Source of the DNA: Zygnema cylindricum
Taxonomy: Eukaryota > Streptophyta > Zygnematophyceae > Zygnematales > Zygnemataceae
Direction: 5' to 3'
Assembly: GCA_037447655.1 (NCBI GenBank)
Contig: JBBHKE010000632.1
Span: 1-64,000, forward strand
DNA: 64,000 bases
Shown here: positions 56,613 to 64,000 of the stretch, piece after piece
How positions within the stretch are numbered: position 1 is the stretch's first letter
How the letters are laid out: the number at the start of each line of letters is the position of its first letter
Made by a program: the position numbers and the translations under genes
Notes under the pieces: model-generated
What the model saw: only the letters and a program-made list of their open reading frames with translations
The model's database searches: none
Told to the model about the DNA's origin: nothing

Positions 56613-59437
56613 TCACTTTCTTCGTAAATGCACATTCAACTTAATCAGCTGTTTTTCTCCTGGTAACTTTACACCTCGTGGAAACCGTAAGGACACCTCA
56701 TAATCCCCGATTGTTGTGAAGTCAGCCGGCATGTCTAGGTTTGCTTCAGCCAGTTCAATCCCCATTTGCCGTCTTACCTGATGAAAAGCATAGGAGCAAA
56801 AACACATTTAACTGAGTTCAAAACACCTAAAGTTTTTACAGAGCTAGGCATCCTAAACATGACCGTTCGACACGTGTTTGGCAAGCGAAAGATAGAGAAA
56901 ACAAAAGGAACACAGCCAATTAGGAATTAAAAAACTATAGAAAACTCTAAGAAACTGTAAAAAGCCCTAAAAAACCCACCTCGTCAACAATAACGGCAGC
57001 TGTGATAGGTTTTCGCAAAACATCTGACTTGTGTGGAGTGTTGCAACGAATGGTCTGCACCACAGTAAGAAAATGCACATAATTTAAATATATCCTCGTT
57101 AGGAGTGGGAGAGAGGAGAAGGGACTAGCTGTTGTAAAATTATAAGACAAGCTAAGATAGATGATGAAGTTGCACAACGGTTGAGAAAGGGAAAAAATCA
57201 TTTGAGGCAACATACTAAGTAGAGGTGCATATCGAATCGCAACGCGTGCAATACATTGTGATTTGATTATCATACAGTAACAAATTGAGGCCAGTTAAAA
57301 AATGGACACAAGAAAAAATATCAGTAATGCGATATTAATAGAATAAAACTGCCACGCTCATAACTTCACTCTCCAGCCTTTCCTCCAAAGTAAGAGACGG
57401 GAATCTCTCTCTATTGTGCCATTATTCACTATCCCTGTCAAGGGAAGCTTCTCAACACTGAAAGGGCTTCAAAAACTACAATCATTCCGAGCTGAGTGTT
57501 GCAAGTATTCTTCCAAACATTGCCATCACAAACTCCAGGGCTCCTCTTCCTCTCGTCTACATTAAGCATCAACTCACCAATCGCCCCGCATCAAGACGTC
57601 TCGCAACCTCCTCAGCTTCCTTCAAGATGTCATCCACGGAAACCACACGCCCCTCTTTCCCAGGCTCCTCGCCCTTTTCAACCAAGTCCACTGGCAAGTT
57701 CTGGTCGCCAACATCCCATACAGTCCATACAGCAGAGGAGGACAATCACAACATCAATTCTTCTCCATACACAATGATCTGTGGTTTTGGATTGAAGGGA
57801 GAGCCATTTAGATTTGAGACCCGTTTCACATAGACAATTCACTTTTAGGAATTTGGGCGAGGAATTTGAGGTCAAAGATTTCATCCTGGGTTTGGAAAGC
57901 AAAATATGGTTTAGCTTTTACTTCTCCCTTTTCACAACAGTGCCAACATTCAGTGAAGAAGCTTATAAGAGAAGAAGCTTATGAGAGAAGAAGATAATAA
58001 TAGAGAAACTTGACATAATGAATAGACATCGGAACCACACGAGAGTAGCAACTACAGCTTATTTGTCAAAAAAAAAATCAGAAGCAACACTGATGACAAT
58101 GTGGAGGCAGAAACAGGAGGACAGGGCATACCACTAAAACTAGTGCCCTCACCTTGCGATCCGCTTCGACCTTTTGTAGAAACTTCTGTATTGCAGGTAG
58201 TGCCAATTTTTGAGGCATAAGTTTGTTGCGAGCATATCCCGGTGCAACCTGGATAATCTGACCAGGCCGTCCCAAACTTTCTACATTCTGACAGCGCCAC
58301 CCCACAGAGAAATCACATGTCAGTCACCAATTTTATTCATGTCTGCAAAGACCTTGTCCAGGAGGCCAGAACTCCTTTGTGACCTTGTCTTATGTGCTTG
58401 TCGTTACTACAAAAATTCCCCATAAAAAGAATAAAATAAGGACAGTAGGAATGGTTAAACCTTGATGATTTTCACTAGTTTCATCACCAATCAAAGTCAC
58501 CCCGACGTGATACTGAAGTCTTTCCACCACATATTGCCTGCCACTTTAGAAAATCCAAGCCACGGGCACAAGACTTGATTCTCCCGTTTCTCCCCTCACA
58601 AACAAAACCTTCAAGCCCATAATCTTTCCTGCCTTAGGCATAATTGTTATGTGAGAATCAGCCGCCTCTAATGATAAAAATCAGTTACATTACAGCCAAC
58701 ACATCATGTATCGCCAAGCAATAAGAGTGAAGTTTGAGAGCATCCTGAAGCTAAATTCCAAAGCTGACATTTCAGAGTAGCAAAATTTTGGTAAACTGAG
58801 AATTTGCTGGATCAAACAACCCCAAGTATTTCATGAAACATATGGTGACATATTGTGAAATCAAACTCTGCTTTACCAAAATTGTATGATCAATGAAACT
58901 ATCTCACTGCATCCAAAGAGACATAGACTCATGCCATACTTTCACAGTTAATATGGCTTTTTGTCCCTTTGCTATTAGTATTGTAACAAAAAAGGTAAGT
59001 CCTTGCAGTGGAGATGGTTAATTCAGCCGAATACTTACTGAAGTTAACACCATAGCCAATTTTTGCTTTTGACGATATTGTTGATGAGTCCACTGTTGGA
59101 CACCGACTCCCTCCAATAAGCCAGCATCATCCTGATAGACCAGTCACGTATAAACATCAGCTATTCACTTGAATGCACTAGGTCGTATTCTTTAAACAAC
59201 GTTCGTTTTGGTTCACGTGCATTAGCTCCAGCCTCCAAAGTCCATTCTACTGGAGTTACTCTCAATCGCTTTAATGTCCACTCAGTTCGCGAGAGAAGTT
59301 TCTCGTAGCATACAGTAAAATCACTCAATAGACCGGTGCAGCAGACAGGAAGGGTTGAATACACTCACTTTAAGAGAAGGCAGTCTCCAATACAACCGAA
59401 AGGCTTGACGTATACAAGGGCTAGCTCGAGTAGCCAT
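56613..59437 (-). CDS. Mitochondrial large-subunit ribosomal protein bL9, five exons found, middle unresolved
   Basis: Structural protein of the mitoribosome. Minus-strand exons: 59369-59437, 59039-59131, 58153-58287, then a gap, then 56980-57054 and 56613-56777. The first three and the last two each join in phase 0. The start MATRASPCIRQAFRLYW is Arg/Ala-rich with no acidic residues, a typical mitochondrial presequence. The bL9 N-domain reads KLAMVLTSNVESLGRPG, then IIQVAPGYARNKLMPQKLAL, ending VEADRK. The C-domain reads ITAAVIVDEVRRQMGIEL, then LDMPADFTTIGDYEVSLRFP. The linker-helix exon(s) between 58153 and 57054 could not be placed; 57770-57950 and 57361-57480 were considered without a convincing frame. 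Confidence 0.85.
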
Positions 59438-59556
59438 AGATTCACCAATGGCCGCTGGTTAAGAAGTAACACTAAAAGTCATGAATCGAAGTCCGAGCGG
59501 CTTTACAACCAAATAAGAACAACTAAGAAGATTATTCTTTGGGCACGAAACCAGCC
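59438..59556. promoter_or_regulatory. Bidirectional promoter between bL9m and PET117
   Basis: The two start codons face away from each other with only 119 bp between them. Transcription start sites and 5' UTRs of both genes must be packed into this space, or overlap the opposite gene. Confidence 0.7.
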
Positions 59557-60136
59557 ATGTCTCGCGAAGCGGCCGTGACGCTGATGGCGGTGGCTGCTGT
59601 CACAGGAGCCGGCGTCTACTATGTTCATTACAGCCAGAAATTGGAACGCAGAGTACGTTTTCGTTTCTTTTCATTTTGCTCGTTCTAACTTCTAAGAATC
59701 CTCTTTCTCGGAAGATGGAATAGGGATGTGAATGGTTTGGAAATGCTGATGTTCGACCTCCACGACTTTCTGCAACCCTTAGCCACCATGACTTTACGGT
59801 CTCGTACTTCAGAATGAGAATGACTTCAAGTCTGCATTTTGTCCGGGATGCTTTCCCTGTCTATTTTGTCCATTTTAGTTGTGTTGTCTCCAATATCACC
59901 CAGGAAGACAAGCAAGTGGCTTTCAAAATTATGTTTTGGAAGTGCTGGTCTAGAGTTCTGGACGATCGTGTCTTTTTGTTGCATGCTTTTTCTATTTTCC
60001 AAAACCTAGCCTGTCTCTGAAAATGTAATCTCATGCCCTGCAGAATCTGCACCAGGGAGTGCTCCGTGACAAATTGCTCCTTGCACAGAAGTACGAAGAG
60101 CAGAAGCAACAACAAGAGGCACAAGGCCACCGTTGA
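59557..60136 (+). CDS. PET117: PET117-like cytochrome c oxidase assembly factor, 62 aa, two exons
   Basis: Small mitochondrial inner-membrane protein needed for assembly of complex IV. Exon 1 59557-59652 (32 codons) and exon 2 60044-60136 join in phase 0 with a gtacgt donor and ctgcag acceptor. The product begins MSREAAVTLMAVAAVTGAGV, a single hydrophobic segment. It then has VHYSQKLERR and the family signature LHQGVLRDKLLL, and a Gln/Glu-rich tail to GHR. Length and layout fit the family. It is too short and split to appear as one open frame. The divergent neighbour bL9m is also mitochondrial. Confidence 0.9.
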
Positions 60137-61300
60137 TTAAAAGTATATATTCAGTTCATATAGTTTCTCTCACGGTTTCCTTACGGCTTAATAACTTGAC
60201 CTTTGATCTTAGCCTAGGAAAGTTTTTGAATAATTGCAGTTCTTGTGCCATTTGGATAATAAAATCGCTGCTTCAGGATTGCAGCTCATGCATTCAGCTC
60301 TTGCTGCTTGCATTGAAATGTTGTACTTTGGACAGGAAGGAAATGGATATGAGGCCACAACCAAATCCATGCTTGATCAGATTATGGCAATCTTTTGCAG
60401 TAATTGCAGGCTCCTTTGAGGATGTTCCTGCAATTCAGAGGGTCAATGAGGACTGGAAGACCCTGCTGTCTCTGAATGGGGTTAATTTGCTGAACTAAAC
60501 TACATTTTGCATGCATATCGAAGCTTCTTCCAGCTGACCCTAAATCTGAACTTTCCACTGTCCTCCTTCAACCTCTGTTGTAATGATCAAAGTGACGTGA
60601 AGAGTGTTGAAGAGTGTTTTGAAAATGTTACACCTTGGCTCTTCTCCATAATGGCATGCATTTGTCCTCATAGCCACACTATGAGGTTCTTACCTCTTGC
60701 TTCTTTTCCTGGACCCTGTAAATTCGTGCAGTATTTTGTCAAAGCTAGGTGTTTGTCACATGTTGCATCACTGGGCGATTACCAGTGACTATCTTAGCAA
60801 CCAAACAGGGAAGCTGATGATCACAAAATTTCAGGGCCTTGTTTTCAGGGGTCGATAGCTAAATAAGGGTAGAGTTATCCTGTGGCTGACTTCATATGTT
60901 TTCTCATTATTCAAAAATGTTTGGGTTCATACTTGGTTTTCTTTTCAAGAGAAGATGGGCAATTCTCTATATAATGTTAGCTTTGGACATACAAGTAGAG
61001 TGGTAAGAGGACTAGTCAACCATATGTATTCCATGACCGCTCAGAATGTACAGCAAGAAAATGGACTTGTCAACTTTCTTACAACGGAGTTGTCAACTGC
61101 CTCTGTTTTTACACCTGGATGATGTTCTAAATCACATTAATTATGTACTTTCATGCATACATCAGACACCTGCCTAGCATGTTATTTCGATCCTAGCTTG
61201 AATGTAAACATGAAGTTAGATACATAGTCACTTGAGCCTCTGAGCCTTTTGATTTATATTTCTTTTCTTCAGTGGTGAGATTGTGTAATCATAGTCACTC
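60137..61300 (+). other. Region with coding-like fragments downstream of PET117
   Basis: Plus-strand stretches read LQLMHSALAACIEMLYFGQE and ATTKSMLDQIMAIFC (about 60283-60405), then FEDVPAIQRVNEDWKTLLSL (about 60415-60475). They are protein-like and may be exons of an unrecognised gene or a decayed one. No full structure could be built. Confidence 0.35.
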
Positions 61301-61304
61301 GTGG

Positions 61305-61382
61305 ACAGGGGAAGGGGGGGAAGGGGTAAGGTGAAGGGAAGGGGGAGGGGAAGGGGGAAGGGGGGGAAAAGGGGAAGGACCA
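61305..61382 (+). repeat. G-run tract with quadruplex potential
   Basis: About 78 bp of the plus strand consist almost only of G runs of three to eight separated by one to three A or T. Many sets of four G-runs with short loops are available. Confidence 0.85.
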
Positions 61383-61666
61383 AAGACGCATGTTTCCGAA
61401 AACTCTGCCCTTGAAAAGTTTTAACCCCGTGTGAATTTGACCGAATTCCCCTTTACTTAACCGACAAAGGAGAGAAATGCCCCCCCATTCGGAGGAAAGA
61501 AATGGCATTAATATGTGTAACATTCGAGCTTGTGTCGATTGAGCTTGTATGACAACAAAGGGCCCAAGATTGTTGCGTTCCTTCACAAAACCCATGTACT
61601 TGAATTACATTTTTTTCATCAACCGAGGGCCACCGGTCTAATAATAGTTGTAACAAGAACTCTAGC

Positions 61667-61861
61667 TTGACCCGAGTGTTAGAGGTGGACGCCATAAAAT
61701 CTGCTGTGATTGGACTGACAGATCAATTGAAGGAGATAATTTCCCTTGTCGGCGATTCAGTTGTAATTCAAATAATGACAGCCTTCTCAGCTGTCTTTTC
61801 CTCAGCAAGAAACCAGACCATTGACAAGCAGCTGCCTTACTTTCCTTTCTTCAGAACTTAA
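61667..61861 (+). other. Possible exon of an unrecognised gene
   Basis: The frame reads EVDAIKSAVIGLTDQLKEII, then SLVGDSVVIQIMTAFSAVFSS before a stop. The helical, protein-like composition suggests an exon, perhaps of the same gene as the fragments at 60.3-60.5 kb. No family recognised. Confidence 0.3.
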
Positions 61862-62948
61862 AACTGATGTGGTCCTCTTTCCCTTTGTTTGGGTTTTATA
61901 AGCTATTCAGCCTCTTCTCATATTTTAAAAGACGAATATACAACCAGGGTATCCTCAGGGGGAACAATACAGTAGCTTGGATCATTGCCAAAAAATTTCA
62001 AACAGCAATTAACACAATTCAGAGTCACTCATGTTATAAAAAGAGACACCTATCTCATACTCTCTCAATGCCATGCCATGATATGATGTTCGCGCTTGTG
62101 CACACTTTTGCTGTGCGCCTCATCTAATAAAGGCAAGCAATATAAACGACTCTGTTCTGGGCATAATTATTGCTTACTCGAGATTTCTTCATCTATTAAG
62201 TAAGACACAGCCAACACATCTTGTAGCATGACCAGCTGAATGGCCAGGAAAAAGCCTAACCAGTTTACCCAAGCGAAAAAGAAAAGATGTGAAAGAATGT
62301 CTAACAACAAACACGCCAATGCCGATGCTCCCAATCACAGCAATGCTTCCAATGCAGAAGTGTCCATCCTCTTTACCGTAATTGTCACAAAACTTTTTTC
62401 ACGTCTACGAATACCACACAAATCTGCAGTTCGTGTGCAGCCTCTTTTAGCTCTAAGCCTTGCAGCTCTAAAAAATCGACATCCTTACCTAAAGAAAAAA
62501 TATAGACGATCTCGACCCTTTTCCTAGGTCAAAATGAGCGCAAGCAACTTGCTGACTTCTAGTGCGAAAGCCAAGCTTGCAAAACTACGACCAACATTTA
62601 ACTGAGAGGCCATTGTCACGAACCATCACTAATGGGAAAAACAAAAAAATAGAAAAGACGCTAAATTTGCCTGTCCAGGTTCCATCTTATGATGAACTCA
62701 AGATGGAAATAAGTCCTATCTAAAACGATCTAATACAACATTGTTACAGGGAGAGGCCACATGGGATACAAACTTATATTTGCCCCTATGAAATTAGTAC
62801 AAGGGTTTTAACGTACAATAACGTCCTCTGTGTTTGAGTCAGTATTTGATACCACATTTAAGCTATATTTTTCCTTCACCGACATTCCTTCAAAAGATAT
62901 GCTGATGGGCTAAAAACTTCATCTCTCACAGGCCCTCCACGTCCAGCC
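61862..62948. other. Intergenic, no gene recognised
   Basis: Short open frames on both strands show no domain or composition bias. Probably the 3' flank of the minus-strand gene that ends at 62949. Confidence 0.35.
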
Positions 62949-63835
62949 TCATCTCCATCTACAGTTCCACTGGAATTCGCAATTCTCATGGGAAGCAAAG
63001 GGGATTGAGGGAACAACTCGGCGGGACGAAAAGGCTAGACATCCACAGCAATCCAAAGGAAATGGGTAATCAGATTCACATGTGTTTTTTTGCTCAGCAA
63101 CATTATCATTACAAGGACAATTTCTATCAAAACCACTGACCTGATGAGAAATAGAAAAAATGCTGTTCACTACTGACGCATGACCCAATTTGCTTGGTTT
63201 TTTGTTACTTACCGAAAGCCAATTACTGCTAAAAGGTGAGGTGAGATTTCCCAATCCCATTAAATTGTCGTTAGGCTGGTTCTCCTTTAACGCACTGAAA
63301 CCAAGCAAATTACTCCCAGGAGTGCCCCAGCGCTCCAGTTTCACTTTCGAAGCTGGAGTCTGCAATAAGGCAGCCTTTGCCGCCTCAAAATCTACTTTCC
63401 CTCTACCGTCACCACATTCTTCATCAAGTTGTCGCATGAGGTTGAGAGGCTCTTGTTGACTCTCTCCCAACATGCCATCAAGCTCCTGTCAAACAAAAAG
63501 TCAAAATAATTAATGTCAGCCCTCCACATCCCAACCTACAAACCTAACCTCTCATTTTGGAATCCACCATGAAGAGCGTTCTTGTTCGTACTTTCTATAG
63601 GTGACCAAAACCACTCATCCGGAGTCGGATGAAAGGCAATCAGGTCATAAATGCCTTCACAAGAATTGGGCAAGAAACAGCGACAGTTCACCCTAGCACT
63701 GACCTCCAAGAGGGAATCACTGCCTTTTCGTGCGGATCCCAAAATTTCAAGCTTCCATGGGGCTCTCCACCGTTCCCCAGCGGGAGACTCCACACCCCCG
63801 TTGGTTTTCAAAACACTGCCCACACTGCCCAGCAA
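62949..63835 (-). CDS. 3' part of an unrecognised gene, three predicted exons
   Basis: Minus-strand exons: about 63835-63704, 63485-63213 and 63140-62949, joined in phase 0 with a gtaagt donor after the second. The product reads ...GERWRAPWKLEILG...SDSLLE, then ELDGMLGESQQEPLNLMRQL, VDFEAAKAALLQTP and KVKLERWGTPGSNLLGFSAL. A cysteine-containing end CPCNDNVAEQ...LDCCGCLAFSSRR closes it. If the second exon is not spliced the frame remains open through the intron, so intron retention would only add residues. The 5' end probably lies beyond the window. Function unknown. Confidence 0.55.
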
Positions 63836-64000
63836 ATTTCACCAAGACACCGTGTCAGGCATACACAGCAGCATGCATTATATGTACATCTCTTAATAAA
63901 GAATCCGTTACGACTAAAAGCCAAACAGCAGATGTAAGTTTACACTAGATCCCACCTAGTTCTAATAAAATCCAGAAGGGGCATTTAGAGAGAGGCTTAC
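63836..64000. other. Right edge
   Basis: Probably intron or upstream exon sequence of the minus-strand gene. A ctctaaat / gcttac string at the very end could be a minus-strand donor, but it is too short to judge. Confidence 0.25.

Noticed and set aside
62240-62527. 95-codon plus-strand frame
   Set aside because: Lys-rich and featureless; lies in the 3' flank of the minus-strand gene with no promoter or splice support.

Overview
The window looks like nuclear DNA of a streptophyte green-lineage organism (plant or charophyte-type alga). It carries a full UVR8 UV-B photoreceptor gene, a receiver domain of the cytokinin-receptor type, and nuclear genes for mitochondrial proteins. All genes are split by many GT-AG introns and lie far apart between layered transposons. 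Long acidic inserts in one protein and the LINE type hint at a charophyte-like genome, but the species cannot be named from this sequence.

Layout. 1-2.6 kb: remnants of small inverted-repeat transposons. 2.6-9.2 kb: a decayed LINE split by a young 4.34-kb LTR element (3259-7600) that encodes only a Gag-like protein on the minus strand. It has matching 5-bp target duplications and a primer site matching half of initiator tRNA-Met. 9.4-17.9 kb: nested MITEs and two long foldback elements, one holding a related solo LTR. 18.6-21.6 kb: a four-exon gene for a FAM20/HipA-like kinase-fold protein. 23.0-24.4 kb: a LINE tail and a minisatellite. 24.8-26.0 kb: an unrecognised two-exon gene. 26.6-33.3 kb: hAT-like and TA-flanked MITEs plus a LINE-like 5' region. 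34.5-39.5 kb: a condensation-domain acyltransferase gene with MITEs in its introns. 39.9-43.2 kb: two exons of a response-regulator receiver domain without a visible kinase. 44.4-48.8 kb: a large palindromic transposon complex. 49.5-55.1 kb: UVR8 in 12 exons, apparently intact. 56.6-60.1 kb: a divergent pair, mitochondrial ribosomal protein bL9 (minus) and the cytochrome c oxidase assembly factor PET117 (plus), whose start codons are 119 bp apart. 62.9-64 kb: the 3' part of an unknown minus-strand gene.

The genes do not form an operon. The one functional link visible is the bL9m/PET117 head-to-head pair, both mitochondrial. The rest of the window is mainly a record of transposon nesting: target duplications (TTA/TAA, TA, 8 bp, 5 bp) give the order of insertion at several points. 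All exon structures are hand-predicted from splice consensus, reading frame and family memory; no searches were run.
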